DNA of 64,000 nucleotides from Streptomyces griseocarneus (GTDB taxonomy: Bacteria; Actinomycetota; Actinomycetes; Streptomycetales; Streptomycetaceae), in the NCBI RefSeq assembly GCF_014655595.1, contig NZ_BNBL01000001.1:536310-600309 (forward strand), in the 5' to 3' direction. A model generated the notes under the pieces. The model saw nothing but the letters and a program-made list of their open reading frames with translations. It was not told the DNA's origin and searched no databases. Made by a program: the position numbers and the translations under genes. Shown one piece after another: positions 1 through 9,775 of the stretch; position 1 is the first letter of the stretch, and each line of letters begins with the position of its first letter.

Positions 1-64
1 ACCAGGGGACGGATCGAAGAGACGGGCCGCATCGCGCGGACGGCCCGGGCGAGGGGGGACGGAC

Positions 65-1039
65 GTGAGCACGCTCGCCCAGGCGGTGTTGCTGTGCCTG
101 GTGTCCGCCGTCTGCTACGCCGGCGCGGCCATCGCGCAGGAGCGCGTCGCCGCCACCGGCCGCGCGTACGCGGCGTACGCGCCGCTGCGCCGCCCCGGCT
201 GGTGGGGCGCGGTCGTGCTCACCGGGCTGGGGTCCGCACTTCACGTCGTGGCGCTGGCCTGGGGGCCGCTGAGCCTGGTGCAGCCGCTGGGCGCCCTGAC
301 GATCGTCTTCGCCCTGCCGATGGCCGCCCTGTTCGCACGCCGGCCCGTCGGCCGCGCCGGCTGGCGCGGCGCCCTGCTGGCCACCGTGGGGCTGGCCGGA
401 CTGCTCAGCCTGACCGGGCCGCCGCGCACGGAATCCCTCGCCGCCACGGAACGGCCGGTCCTGGCCGCCGTGGTGCTCGCGTTCGTCGTCGTGGTGGCGC
501 TCGGCGCGCGCCGGCTGCGCCGGCCGGTCGTCCGCGGCGTGGCGCTGGCGACGGCCGCCGGCGCCGCCTTCGGGATGGCCTCGGTCTTCACCAAGGCCGT
601 CGCCGAGGACTGGGCCGCGCACCAGGCCGTGGCCGCCCTGCTGCCGCCCCTCGGCGTCATCGCCCTGCTCGCCTCGGCGGGCATGCTGCTGTCACAGGCC
701 TCCTACCGCGGCGCCGGCCTCGCCGCTCCCCTGGCCACGGTGACCGTCGTCAACCCCGTGGTCGCCGCGGCGGTCGGCGTCCTGGCGCTCGGCGAGGGCT
801 TCCGCTTCGGCGCGGCCGGCGGCCTGCTCGCGGGCGCGGCCGGGCTGCTGGCGGCGGCCGGCGTGGTGTCACTGACGCTGCAGGGCCCCGCGGGCGGGGC
901 ACGAGAGGTCGTCGTGGCGGCCGGACCGGCGCGCGCGGCCGGGCCCGCGGCGGCGGGATCCGTGGCCGTGCCCGTGCCCGGCGCACGGGCGCACGGCCGG
1001 CGCCCGGTGCCCAGCCGCTCCGGCGCGGGGCAGAGCTGA
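65..1039 (+). CDS. DMT/EamA-type multidrug or metabolite transporter
   Basis: 324-residue integral membrane protein made almost entirely of hydrophobic segments, in the size range of the ten-helix drug/metabolite transporter superfamily. The first helix follows the start directly, and a second EamA-like half begins near residue 155. The tail after about residue 275 is Ala/Pro/Gly-rich and probably cytoplasmic. The start is a GTG preceded by a purine-rich GAGGGGGGA ribosome site at about 51-59. Substrate cannot be inferred. It is transcribed alone towards the pyrophosphatase gene, 135 bp downstream. Confidence 0.8.
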   Translation: MSTLAQAVLLCLVSAVCYAGAAIAQERVAATGRAYAAYAPLRRPGWWGAVVLTGLGSALHVVALAWGPLSLVQPLGALTIVFALPMAALFARRPVGRAGWRGALLATVGLAGLLSLTGPPRTESLAATERPVLAAVVLAFVVVVALGARRLRRPVVRGVALATAAGAAFGMASVFTKAVAEDWAAHQAVAALLPPLGVIALLASAGMLLSQASYRGAGLAAPLATVTVVNPVVAAAVGVLALGEGFRFGAAGGLLAGAAGLLAAAGVVSLTLQGPAGGAREVVVAAGPARAAGPAAAGSVAVPVPGARAHGRRPVPSRSGAGQS

Positions 1040-1174
1040 CGGGCCGTAAGTCGTAGGCCGGCACCGGATGCGGGACGGCGACCGGAGGCGCCCGGTGCGC
1101 CGGAGGCGCCATGGCGCTCGTAGGCCGGTTCACGCCACCATGGTGATCCGCCGCCTCTTTCCGGAGGAGCCCCC

Positions 1175-1675
1175 ATGGACTTCGACGTCGTCGTGGAGAT
1201 CCCGCAAGGCAGCCGCAACAAGTACGAGATGGACCACGCGTCGGGGCGCATCCGGCTGGACCGGATGCTGTTCACCTCGACCCGCTACCCGGCCGACTAC
1301 GGCTACATCGACAAGACCCTCGGCGCCGACGGGGAGCCGCTGGACGCGCTCGTGCTGGCGGGTGATCCCACCTTCCCCGGCATCGTCATCCGGTGCCGGG
1401 CGATCGGGCTCTTCCGGATGCGCGACGAACGGGGCAAGGACGACAAGGTGTTGTGCGTGCCGTCGGGGGACCCGCGCCACGAGCACCTGAGGGACCTGCG
1501 GCACCTGCCGGAGTTCGACCGGCTGGAGATCCAGCACTTCTTCGAGGTCTACAAGGAGCTCGAACCCGGCAAGTCGGTGGAAGCCGCCCGCTGGGCGGGC
1601 CGGGACGCCGCCGAGACCGAGATCGTCGCCTCGCGCGTGCGGGCCGAGCGGGCGGGGGAGAGCGCGCGCTGGTGA
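1175..1675 (+). CDS. ppa: Inorganic pyrophosphatase (family I)
   Basis: Hydrolyses pyrophosphate to two phosphates in the cytosol, which pulls biosynthetic reactions forward. The 166-residue length is normal for bacterial family I enzymes. Visible signatures are KYEMD near residue 16, the DYGYI segment, the metal-binding stretch DGEPLDALVL (the usual DxDPxD site with Glu at the second acidic position) and DDKVLCVP. The ATG is preceded by the strong ribosome site CCGGAGGAG. It stands alone and ends at a hairpin shared with the convergent SsgA-like gene. Confidence 0.96.
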   Translation: MDFDVVVEIPQGSRNKYEMDHASGRIRLDRMLFTSTRYPADYGYIDKTLGADGEPLDALVLAGDPTFPGIVIRCRAIGLFRMRDERGKDDKVLCVPSGDPRHEHLRDLRHLPEFDRLEIQHFFEVYKELEPGKSVEAARWAGRDAAETEIVASRVRAERAGESARW

Positions 1676-1680
1676 GGGGT

Positions 1681-1713
1681 CCGCCCGGGCCGCACCGGCC
1701 GCGGTCCGGGCGG
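1681..1713. terminator. Bidirectional hairpin terminator
   Basis: A perfect 8-bp stem (CCGCCCGG at 1681-1688 pairing with CCGGGCGG at 1706-1713) lies between the convergent ppa and SsgA-like stop codons. There is no T-run, as is usual for Streptomyces terminators. Confidence 0.7.
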
Positions 1714-1722
1714 GTCGCGCCG

Positions 1723-2136
1723 TCAGGCCTGGCGCAGCAGGGCCGCCAGGTCGCTGTCCACGTCGAGGTGGCCGCCCTCGCCGCCCACCGGGACCAGCGT
1801 GTACGTGCGGGCCAGGAACGCCCGTAGCTCAGGGGTGTCGATCTGCACCATGGCCACGCCCTCCGGCGCGTGGAACTCCAGCACCGTGCGGTGCGGGCCG
1901 CACGGCCACACCCGTACGTCGCCGCCGCCCGCCGAGCGCAGCAGGCCCCGCGCCAGCAGCTCGCGGGCGAAGGCCCATTCGACGTCCGCCCCGTCGAGGG
2001 AGGCCGCCGGAGGGAAGGCCACGCGCACGGCGAAGGGGTCGGAGCGCCGGTAGAGCAGACGCGCGGGAACCGTCCGGGACGGCGGGGCCGACGCGATGAT
2101 CCGTGCCTGGACAGCCTGTTCGATGACAGTGGACAA
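1723..2136 (-). CDS. SsgA-like sporulation/cell-division protein (SALP)
   Basis: 137-residue member of the SsgA/SsgB family, which is restricted to morphologically complex actinomycetes and controls septum placement and spore-wall steps. Family blocks visible are DPFAVRVAF, VEWAFARELLARGL, DVRVWP and the C-terminal LDVDSDLAALL, in the same order as in SsgB. I chose the TTG at 2134-2136 because AAGGGAG lies just upstream and the length then matches the family (about 130-145 residues); the open frame runs on to 2277 but that part has no family match. Which SALP (A to G) it is cannot be decided by eye. Confidence 0.88.
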   Translation of the reverse strand: MSTVIEQAVQARIIASAPPSRTVPARLLYRRSDPFAVRVAFPPAASLDGADVEWAFARELLARGLLRSAGGGDVRVWPCGPHRTVLEFHAPEGVAMVQIDTPELRAFLARTYTLVPVGGEGGHLDVDSDLAALLRQA

Positions 2137-2424
2137 CGCCAGCTCCCTTGCGGTTGTTTTCCGGTGGTGCTCTTCCGTGCCGTTACGACGTCCTCGTCTG
2201 GTGAGACGAGCGAACGATCGTCGTAGTGCACATGATTCGAGCGTGAGCTGTATCACTGCCCTTTCAAAAGAAGACATTTGCCTTCTACGTCAATGAACTT
2301 GAAGGAATAGTCCCAAGGGTGGCGGTGTCACGCGTCAACCGGGCCCCTCCGGCACCGGCAGCACCGCCCGTTGCGCGTCCGGGGCCGCCCGGCTCTTGTC
2401 GTGGACGCGTCGCCGCCGCTCCGC

Positions 2425-2430
2425 TAGCTT
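2425..2430 (+). promoter_or_regulatory. -10 box of a probable leaderless transcript
   Basis: TAGCTT sits 8 nt before the ATG of the Asp-box gene, with GTGGAC 18 nt further upstream as a possible -35. No Shine-Dalgarno sequence precedes the ATG, so transcription probably starts at or next to the start codon. Confidence 0.5.
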
Positions 2431-2438
2431 CCCCCTTC

Positions 2439-3524
2439 ATGAAGCGGATGGGGAAGACGTTGCGCGCAGTACTGGCGGGGGCCTGCGGGGCCGCCCTCGC
2501 CCTGGCGGGGACGGCGCCCTCGGCGCACGCCGCCCCGCACCCGCCCCGCCTGTCCTGGGAGGCCAAGGACACCGGCTCCGACGCCCGCTTCCGGGGGCTG
2601 GCGGCCGTCGGCCGGTCCACGGCGTGGCTGGCCGGCACCAAGGGGACGGTCCTGCTCACCCGGGACGGCGGTCGCCGCTGGCGCGACGTCTCGCCGCCGG
2701 GCGCGGGAGCCCTGGAGTTCCGCGACGTCGAGGCGTTCGACGCGCGGCACGCGGTGGTCCTGGCCATCGGCGAGGGCGAGGCCTCGAGGATCCTGCGCAC
2801 CGACGACGGCGGAGCCAGCTGGACCGAGACGTTCCGCAACACCGACCCGAGGGCCTTCTACGACTGCGTGACGTTCTTCGACCGCCGGCACGGCATCGTG
2901 CTGGGCGACCCCGTCGACGGCAGGTTCCGCGTCCTGGCCACCGGCGACGGCGGGCGCAGCTGGCGCCCGACGCCCTCCGAGGGAATGCCCGCCGCCCTGC
3001 CCGGCGAGGCGGCCTTCGCCGCGAGCGGCCAGTGCGTGGTGAGCTCCGGCGGCCGCGACGCGTGGATCGCCACCGGCGGCGCGGCCACCTCCCGCGTCCT
3101 GCACTCCGCCGACCGGGGCCGCACCTGGACGGCCACCGCGACCCCGGTGCCGGCCGGCGACCCGGCGCGCGGGGTGTTCGCGCTCGCCTTCCGCGACCGT
3201 ACGCACGGACTGGCCGTCGGCGGCGACTACCGCACCGGGCAGCCGTCGCCGGCCGCCGCGGCCCTCAGCGGCGACGGTGGCGGGCGCTGGACGTCCGCGC
3301 CCCGGCCGCCGGCCGCCTACCGCTCCGGCGTCGCCTGGCTGCCCCGCGACCGCGCCACGGCCCTGGCCGTCGGCCCCACCGGCAGCGAGGTCAGCACGGA
3401 CGGCGGCCGCCGCTGGCAGGGCTTCGACACCGGCTCGTACGACACGGTCGACTGCGCCCCCGACGGCGCCTGCTGGGCGGCCGGGGAGAAGGGCCGCGCC
3501 GCGCGCCTGGGCACGGGGCGGTAG
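2439..3524 (+). CDS. Secreted Asp-box (BNR) beta-propeller protein
   Basis: 361 residues with a cleavable signal peptide (KRMGK, then an Ala/Leu-rich core ending in AHAAP near residue 32). The mature part carries six Asp-box motifs of the SxDxGxxW type (TRDGGRRW, TDDGGASW, TGDGGRSW, SADRGRTW, SGDGGGRW, STDGGRRW), each marking a blade turn, so it should fold as a beta-propeller like YCF48/photosystem II assembly-factor-like or sialidase-like proteins. The Arg and Tyr residues of true sialidases are not evident, so an enzymatic role is not claimed. The ATG at 2439 gives the signal peptide; 40 upstream codons are open but lack sense. Probably leaderless. Confidence 0.82.
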   Translation: MKRMGKTLRAVLAGACGAALALAGTAPSAHAAPHPPRLSWEAKDTGSDARFRGLAAVGRSTAWLAGTKGTVLLTRDGGRRWRDVSPPGAGALEFRDVEAFDARHAVVLAIGEGEASRILRTDDGGASWTETFRNTDPRAFYDCVTFFDRRHGIVLGDPVDGRFRVLATGDGGRSWRPTPSEGMPAALPGEAAFAASGQCVVSSGGRDAWIATGGAATSRVLHSADRGRTWTATATPVPAGDPARGVFALAFRDRTHGLAVGGDYRTGQPSPAAAALSGDGGGRWTSAPRPPAAYRSGVAWLPRDRATALAVGPTGSEVSTDGGRRWQGFDTGSYDTVDCAPDGACWAAGEKGRAARLGTGR

Positions 3525-3535
3525 GGCCGGCTCGC

Positions 3536-3835
3536 TCAGGACGGCAGTTCCTGGCGGTAGGGCGCCATCGCCTCCGAGGTCTTCGTCGGGATGAACTCCG
3601 TGATCGTGTACTCGCACACGCCCGCCACCGTGAACGGGTCGCTCTGGGTGATCTCCTCGATCTTCGACCGGTCGTCGCCGAGGGCCAGGATGATCCCGCC
3701 GTCGCGCGGCACCTTGCGGCCGGAGGCGATGAAGACGCCGGACGCGTAGTGGGCGTCCAGCCAGGCGACGTGCTCCGCCAGGGCCGCGTCGATGCGCTCG
3801 ATGGGGGCGATGTAGGTCAGTTCCAGTACAAACAT
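3536..3835 (-). CDS. YciI-family protein
   Basis: 99-residue small protein starting MFVLELTYIAP and containing the YciI features: an early HVAWLDAHYASGVFIASG segment, a GGIILA strand and DPFTVAGVCEYTITEF. The family forms ferredoxin-like dimers with a conserved His/Asp pair (here H22 and a DPF aspartate); biochemical roles differ and are mostly unknown. It diverges from the endonuclease V gene, with only 85 bp between start codons. Its -10 box TAGCCT lies 7 nt upstream of the ATG, so the transcript is probably leaderless. Confidence 0.85.
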   Translation of the reverse strand: MFVLELTYIAPIERIDAALAEHVAWLDAHYASGVFIASGRKVPRDGGIILALGDDRSKIEEITQSDPFTVAGVCEYTITEFIPTKTSEAMAPYRQELPS

Positions 3836-3842
3836 GATCGAC

Positions 3843-3910
3843 AGGCTACGCCGCGGCCCGGCGGCGGGACGGTGCCCGCCGACGGGCGTGGCGCGCGTGT
3901 CCCTTAGCGT
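3843..3910. promoter_or_regulatory. Divergent promoter pair, YciI / nfi
   Basis: Two -10-like hexamers face outward: TAGCCT on the minus strand (3843-3848, 7 nt from the YciI ATG) and TAGCGT on the plus strand (3905-3910, 10 nt from the nfi ATG). No convincing -35 elements were seen. Confidence 0.45.
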
Positions 3911-3920
3911 GGGGGGCACC

Positions 3921-4622
3921 ATGACTGACGCACCGCACGCCCTGCCCCCCGACTGGCCCACCACCGAGGCGGAAGCGACCGCCGTGCAGGAGGAGTTGCG
4001 GGGGCGGGTGGTGCTGGACGAGCCCGGGCCGCCGCCCGGCGCGCCCCTGGTGGCGGTCGGCGTGGACGTCGCGTACGACGACGAGCACGACGTCGTCGCG
4101 GCGGCCGCCGTCGCGCTGGACGCCACCACGCTCGACGTCGTCGCCGAGGCCACGGCGGTCGGCCGGGTCTCCTTCCCGTACGTGCCGGGCCTGCTGGCGT
4201 TCCGTGAGATCCCCACCGTCCTCGACGCCCTCGCCCGGCTGGACCTCACGCCCGGCCTCGTCGTCTGCGACGGCTACGGCCTCGCCCACCCCCGCCGCTT
4301 CGGCCTGGCCAGCCACCTCGGGGTGCTGACGGGCCTGCCGGTCGTCGGCGTCGCGAAGAACCCCTTCACCTTCCGCTTCGAGCCGCCGGGGCCGCTCCGC
4401 GGCGACGCCTCGCCGCTGCTGGACGGCGAGGAGGAGGTGGGGCGCGCGCTGCGCACCCAGCCCGGCGTCAAGCCGGTCTTCGTCTCCGTCGGCCACCGGG
4501 TCGGCCTCGACCAGGCGTGCGAGCACGTCCTGCGGCTGGCACCGCGCTTCCGGCTGCCGGAGACCACCCGTGCCGCCGACGCGCTCTGCCGGCGGGCGCT
4601 GGCCGGCCAGGGGCGCCCTTGA
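3921..4622 (+). CDS. nfi: Endonuclease V (deoxyinosine 3'-endonuclease)
   Basis: 233 residues. Nicks DNA one phosphodiester 3' of deoxyinosine and other deaminated bases, starting repair. Acidic catalytic residues in the family pattern are D49 in VGVDVAY, E96 in FPYVPGLLAFRE and D117 in VVCDGYG; the downstream HPRRFGLASHLGVL and VGVAKNPF blocks are diagnostic. The ATG at 3921 is chosen because family similarity begins there. The downstream aldolase gene follows within about 30 bp, so the two may be co-transcribed. Confidence 0.93.
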   Translation: MTDAPHALPPDWPTTEAEATAVQEELRGRVVLDEPGPPPGAPLVAVGVDVAYDDEHDVVAAAAVALDATTLDVVAEATAVGRVSFPYVPGLLAFREIPTVLDALARLDLTPGLVVCDGYGLAHPRRFGLASHLGVLTGLPVVGVAKNPFTFRFEPPGPLRGDASPLLDGEEEVGRALRTQPGVKPVFVSVGHRVGLDQACEHVLRLAPRFRLPETTRAADALCRRALAGQGRP

Positions 4623-4653
4623 CGTCACCGCGGCCGTCGGCCAGAGTCGGCGC

Positions 4654-5577
4654 GTGGTCGTCTCCGGGGTCGTCCCCCCGCTCTGCACGCCGCTCACCGC
4701 CGACGGCGAGGTCGACACCCGTTCCCTCGGCGCCCTGGTCGAGCACGTCCTGGGGGCCGGCGTTCATGCCGTCTTCGTCCTGGGGACCAGCGGTGAGAGC
4801 GCCCATCTGACCGACGCCCAGCGCTCGGCCGCGCTGGCGGCCGCCCTCGAGGCCGTCGCCGGCCGGGTGCCCGTGCTGGCCGGGGTCATCGACATGACCA
4901 CCGCCCGCGTCCTGGAGCACGCCCGCGCGGCCGCCGCGCTGGGCGCCGACGCGCTCGTCGCCACCGCGCCGTTCTACACCGGCACCCATCCGGCCGAGGT
5001 CGCCGACCACTTCCGGCGCGTCCGGGCCGGTGCCGGGCTGCCGCTCCTCGCCTACGACATCCCGTCCACCGTGCACACCAAGCTCACGACCCCGACGCTG
5101 CTCGAGCTCGCCGGGGACGGCACCCTCGCCGGGCTCAAGGACAGCAGCGGGGACCTCGGCGCCCTGCGGCGGCTGCTGGTCGCCCTGCGCGAGCGGGGGC
5201 GCGCCCACGACTTCGCGGTCCTGACCGGCTCCGAGCTGACGGTCGACGGCGCGCTGCTGGCGGGCGCGGACGGCGTCGTGCCGGGGCTGGGCAACGTGGA
5301 CCCGGCCGGCTACGTACGCCTGTACGAGCACGCCCGCGCCGGGCGCTGGGCGGAGGCGGCCGCCGAACAGGACCGGCTGGCGGCGCTGTTCGCGCTGGTG
5401 GACGCCGGGGCCACGGCGGAGATGAGCGGCAGCGCGGCGGCGCTGGGCGGCTTCAAGGAGGCGCTGCGGGCGCTCGGGGTCATCGAGTCCGCGGCCACCG
5501 CAGCGCCGCTGCGGCCCCTGCCGGCCGAGGCGGTGGCGCGGGTGCGGCGGCTGCTGGCCGAGGCCGGGCTGCTGTAA
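4654..5577 (+). CDS. DapA-family class I aldolase (4-hydroxy-tetrahydrodipicolinate synthase-like)
   Basis: 307-residue (beta/alpha)8 protein of the DHDPS/N-acetylneuraminate lyase family. The Schiff-base lysine is K162 in AGLKDSSGD and the catalytic Tyr is Y134 in LLAYDIPS. The ligand loop reads GTSGE at residues 44-48. A YDIP rather than YNVP motif, and no lysine-biosynthesis neighbours, argue for a catabolic or otherwise different aldolase rather than the housekeeping DapA. The GTG at 4654 is preferred because the family N-terminus (VVPPLCTPLT) follows within a few residues. Confidence 0.82.
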   Translation: MVVSGVVPPLCTPLTADGEVDTRSLGALVEHVLGAGVHAVFVLGTSGESAHLTDAQRSAALAAALEAVAGRVPVLAGVIDMTTARVLEHARAAAALGADALVATAPFYTGTHPAEVADHFRRVRAGAGLPLLAYDIPSTVHTKLTTPTLLELAGDGTLAGLKDSSGDLGALRRLLVALRERGRAHDFAVLTGSELTVDGALLAGADGVVPGLGNVDPAGYVRLYEHARAGRWAEAAAEQDRLAALFALVDAGATAEMSGSAAALGGFKEALRALGVIESAATAAPLRPLPAEAVARVRRLLAEAGLL

Positions 5578-5704
5578 CCGCCGGGCCGCCGGGCTGCCGG
5601 TTGCGGGCCCGGCGTCCGCGCGCCGCACGGGCCGCGATGTCAGTGGCATGGGGCACCATCGAGGTCACCAGAGAACGCCCCGACCGGCCCATGTGGAGGC
5701 CCCC

Positions 5705-6064
5705 GTGTCCGCCGCCCAGCGCACCAAGGTCCGTGAATTCGCCCTCTCCCTCCCCGGCGCCGTCGAGGAGTTCCCCTGGGGCGACGACGCGGTCGTCAAG
5801 GTCAACAAGAAGATCTTCGTGTTCCTCGGCGCCGAGGGGGAGAGCGAATCCCCCGGCATCTCCGTCAAGCTCAAGGACGAGGAGGCCCACGGCCACGCCC
5901 TGGCCGTCCCCGGCGCCGCGCCCACGGCGTACGGGCTGGGCAGACACGGCTGGGTGAGCGTCCCGCTCGCCGGCGCGCCCGCCGGCCTGCTCTGCGACTG
6001 GGTCGAGGAGAGCTACCGCGTCATCGCACCCAAGCGGCTCATCGCCCAACTCGACGCGCGATGA
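5705..6064 (+). CDS. MmcQ/YjbR-family protein
   Basis: 119-residue protein with the family features VREFALSLPGAVEEFPWGDDAVVKVNKKIFVFLG and a terminal ESYRVIAPKRL. The family has a CyaY/YjbR fold and is sometimes called DNA-binding, but no molecular function is settled. Start: GTG at 5705 with GTGGAGG just upstream; a longer open frame from 5648 lacks homology. It is monocistronic, ending about 100 bp before the fatty-acid operon. Confidence 0.82.
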   Translation: MSAAQRTKVREFALSLPGAVEEFPWGDDAVVKVNKKIFVFLGAEGESESPGISVKLKDEEAHGHALAVPGAAPTAYGLGRHGWVSVPLAGAPAGLLCDWVEESYRVIAPKRLIAQLDAR

Positions 6065-6110
6065 GGGGCGGAGGGGGCTTGTGGACGGTGGAACACGTTC
6101 TTAACATCAC

Positions 6111-6132
6111 TGACAGCATGACTGTGACAGCA
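6111..6132 (+). repeat. TGACAGCA direct repeats upstream of the acyl-CoA operon
   Basis: TGACAGCA occurs at 6111-6118 and 6125-6132, a 14-bp period, 37 bp before the ATG of the CaiB-family gene. They lie in a relatively AT-rich stretch where the promoter should be, so they may bind the operon's regulator. No such site is documented to my knowledge. Confidence 0.3.
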
Positions 6133-6168
6133 GTTGTGTCATAAGGCATCGAGCGTGGGGGCGGCCGC

Positions 6169-7323
6169 ATGACGGAGACGATGGCGAGCGGTCCGCTCAC
6201 CGGAGTGCGCGTGCTCGAGCTCGCCGGCATCGGGCCCGGGCCCTTCGCCGCGATGCTGCTCGCCGACCTCGGCGCCGACGTCGTCCGCGTCGACCGGCCC
6301 GGCGGGCCGGGGCTGCACATCGACCCGGCGTACGACATCACCAACCGCAACAAACGCTCGGTGCTCGTCGACCTCAAGAGCCCCGGCGGCCCCGCCGCCG
6401 TGCTCGACCTGGCCGGCCGGGCCGACATCCTCCTCGAGGGCTACCGCCCCGGCGTCGCCGAACGCCTCGGCGTCGGCCCCGACGCCGCGCTCGCCCGCAA
6501 CCCCGCGCTGGTCTACGGACGGATGACCGGCTGGGGCCAGCAGGGACCCCTCGCCCACGCCGCCGGGCACGACATCGGCTACATCGCCGTCACCGGCGCC
6601 CTCGGCATGACCGGCCCCGCCGACGGCCCGCCCTACCCCGCCGCCAACCTCCTGGGCGACTACGCCGGCGGCTCCCTCTACCTCGTCGTCGGCGTCCTCG
6701 CCGCCCTCCAGCACGCCCGCGCCACCGGCACCGGACAGGTCGTCGACGCCGCCATCGTCGACGGCACCGCCCACCTCACCGCGATGATCCACGCCATGCT
6801 GGCGGCCGGCGGCTGGCAGGACCGGCGCGGCGCCAACCTCCTCGACGGAGGCGCGCCCTTCTACGGCACGTACGAGACCGCCGACGGCGGCCACATGGCC
6901 GTCGGCGCGCTGGAACCCCGCTTCTACGCCGAGTTCGCCCGCCTGCTGGGCCTCGACGACGCCGAGGCCGCCGCGCGCGCCGACGCCGGCCGCTGGGAGG
7001 AGCTGCGGGCGGCCGTCGCCGCGCGCTTCCGGCAGCGCACCCGCGCCGAGTGGACCGAGGTCTTCGAGGGCACCGACGCGTGCGTGGCGCCCGTGCTGTC
7101 CCTGCGCGAGGCCCCCGGCCACCCGCACCTGGCCGCCCGCGGCACGTTCGCCGAGCACGCCGGCATCACCCAGCCGGCCCCCGCCCCGCGCTTCTCCGCC
7201 ACCCCCGGCTCCCTGCGCCGGCCGCCGGCAAGGCCGGGCGCCCACACCGCCGAGGTGGCCCGTGACTGGGGCGTGCCCGGCCTCGAGGAGACCGACCGGC
7301 AGAAAGGCAGCCCGAACAGATGA
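6169..7323 (+). CDS. CaiB/BaiF family protein, alpha-methylacyl-CoA racemase-like
   Basis: 384 residues. First gene of a beta-oxidation operon. The family interconverts 2-methylacyl-CoA epimers or transfers CoA. The AMACR pattern is present: GVRVLELAGIGPGPFAAMLLADLGADVVRVDRP at the N-terminus, the His-Asp region HDIGYIAVTGAL, and GQVVDAAIVDG carrying the second catalytic Asp. Racemase rather than CoA-transferase is preferred because of these residues and because the next gene is an acyl-CoA dehydrogenase, which needs the S-epimer. It overlaps the next gene by ATGA. Confidence 0.85.
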   Translation: MTETMASGPLTGVRVLELAGIGPGPFAAMLLADLGADVVRVDRPGGPGLHIDPAYDITNRNKRSVLVDLKSPGGPAAVLDLAGRADILLEGYRPGVAERLGVGPDAALARNPALVYGRMTGWGQQGPLAHAAGHDIGYIAVTGALGMTGPADGPPYPAANLLGDYAGGSLYLVVGVLAALQHARATGTGQVVDAAIVDGTAHLTAMIHAMLAAGGWQDRRGANLLDGGAPFYGTYETADGGHMAVGALEPRFYAEFARLLGLDDAEAAARADAGRWEELRAAVAARFRQRTRAEWTEVFEGTDACVAPVLSLREAPGHPHLAARGTFAEHAGITQPAPAPRFSATPGSLRRPPARPGAHTAEVARDWGVPGLEETDRQKGSPNR

Positions 7324-8462
7324 AGCGTCAGATCTTCACCCCCGGCCACGAGGCCTTCCGGGAGACCGTGCGCGCCTTCCTCGCCAAGGAGGTCGCCCCG
7401 CACTACGCACGCTGGGAGGAGGACGGCATCGTCTCCCGCGACGCCTGGCTGGCCGCCGGACGGCAGGGGCTGCTGGGGCTCGCCGTGCCCGAGGAGTACG
7501 GCGGTGGGGGCAACCCCGACTTCCGCTACGGCGTCGTGCTCGCCGAGGAGTTCACCCGGGCCGGAGCGGCCGGCCTCGCGGTCGCGCTGCACAACGACAT
7601 GGTCGGTCCGTACCTGGCGAAGCTCTCCACCGAGGAGCAGAAGCGCCGCTGGCTGCCCGGCTTCTGCTCGGGGGAGACGATCAGCGCGATCGCCATGACC
7701 GAGCCGGGCGCGGGATCGGACCTGCAGGGCATCCGCACGGCCGCCGAGGACCGCGGCGACCACTGGCTGCTCAACGGCTCGAAGACCTTCATCTCCAACG
7801 GCATCCTCGCCGACCTGGTCGTCGTCGTGGCGAGGACGACGCCGGAGGGCGGGGCCAAGGGGCTGAGCCTGTTCGTCGTCGAGCGGGGCATGCCGGGCTT
7901 CGAGCGCGGTCGCAACCTCGACAAGATAGGCCAGAAGGCACAGGACACCGCCGAGCTGTTCTTCCACGACGTCCGGGTGCCCAGGGAGAACCTCCTGGGC
8001 GAGCTCAACGGCGCGTTCCTCCACCTGATGGCCAACCTCCCGCAGGAGCGGCTGAGCATCGCCGTGTCCGCGATCGCGGCGGCCGAGCACCTGCTGGAGG
8101 CCACCACGCGCTACGTCAAGGAGCGCGAGGCCTTCGGCCGGCCGCTGGCGAAGCTCCAGCACATCCGCTTCGAGATCGCCGAGATGGCCACCGAATGCGC
8201 CGTCACCCGCGCCTTCCTCGACCGCTGCGTCACCGACCACGACCGCGGCGAGCTCGACGCGGTGCACGCCTCGATGGCCAAGTGGTGGGCCACCGAGCTG
8301 CAGAAGCGCGTCGCCGACCGCTGTCTGCAGCTGCACGGCGGCTACGGCTACATGACCGAGTTCCCGGTGGCGAAGGCCTTCACCGACGGCCGGATCCAGA
8401 CGATCTACGGCGGCACGACCGAGATCATGAAGGAGATCATCGGCCGTTCCCTGCTCTCCTGA
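7320..8462 (+). CDS. Acyl-CoA dehydrogenase
   Basis: 380-residue FAD enzyme of the standard three-domain fold, oxidising acyl-CoA to trans-2-enoyl-CoA. Signatures are [16 protein letters not shown] (about 125-140), the FISNG flavin contact and the C-terminal [34 protein letters not shown]. The usual MCAD catalytic Glu site reads YGGT instead of YEGT. A Glu is instead found at residue 243 (PQERL), the place used by isovaleryl- and long-chain-type enzymes, pointing to branched or long-chain substrates. Translationally coupled to the upstream racemase-like gene. Confidence 0.93.
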   Translation: MKRQIFTPGHEAFRETVRAFLAKEVAPHYARWEEDGIVSRDAWLAAGRQGLLGLAVPEEYGGGGNPDFRYGVVLAEEFTRAGAAGLAVALHNDMVGPYLAKLSTEEQKRRWLPGFCSGETISAIAMTEPGAGSDLQGIRTAAEDRGDHWLLNGSKTFISNGILADLVVVVARTTPEGGAKGLSLFVVERGMPGFERGRNLDKIGQKAQDTAELFFHDVRVPRENLLGELNGAFLHLMANLPQERLSIAVSAIAAAEHLLEATTRYVKEREAFGRPLAKLQHIRFEIAEMATECAVTRAFLDRCVTDHDRGELDAVHASMAKWWATELQKRVADRCLQLHGGYGYMTEFPVAKAFTDGRIQTIYGGTTEIMKEIIGRSLLS

Positions 8463-8526
8463 CCCTCCCCCTGCCCCCGGCGGGGGAACTCCCCGCTCCC
8501 CTCCGGCCCCCGAAAGGCTTACGACC

Positions 8527-9741
<1,215 letters not shown>

Positions 9742-9775
9742 CCGCTCCCCCCTACCTCTGGAGACTTCGAGAACA

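Noticed and set aside
1050..1128. TCGTAGGCCGG repeated at 1050-1060 and 1118-1128 upstream of ppa
   Set aside because: Only 11 bp in very GC-rich DNA with no symmetry relative to a promoter; not strong enough to list as a regulatory repeat.
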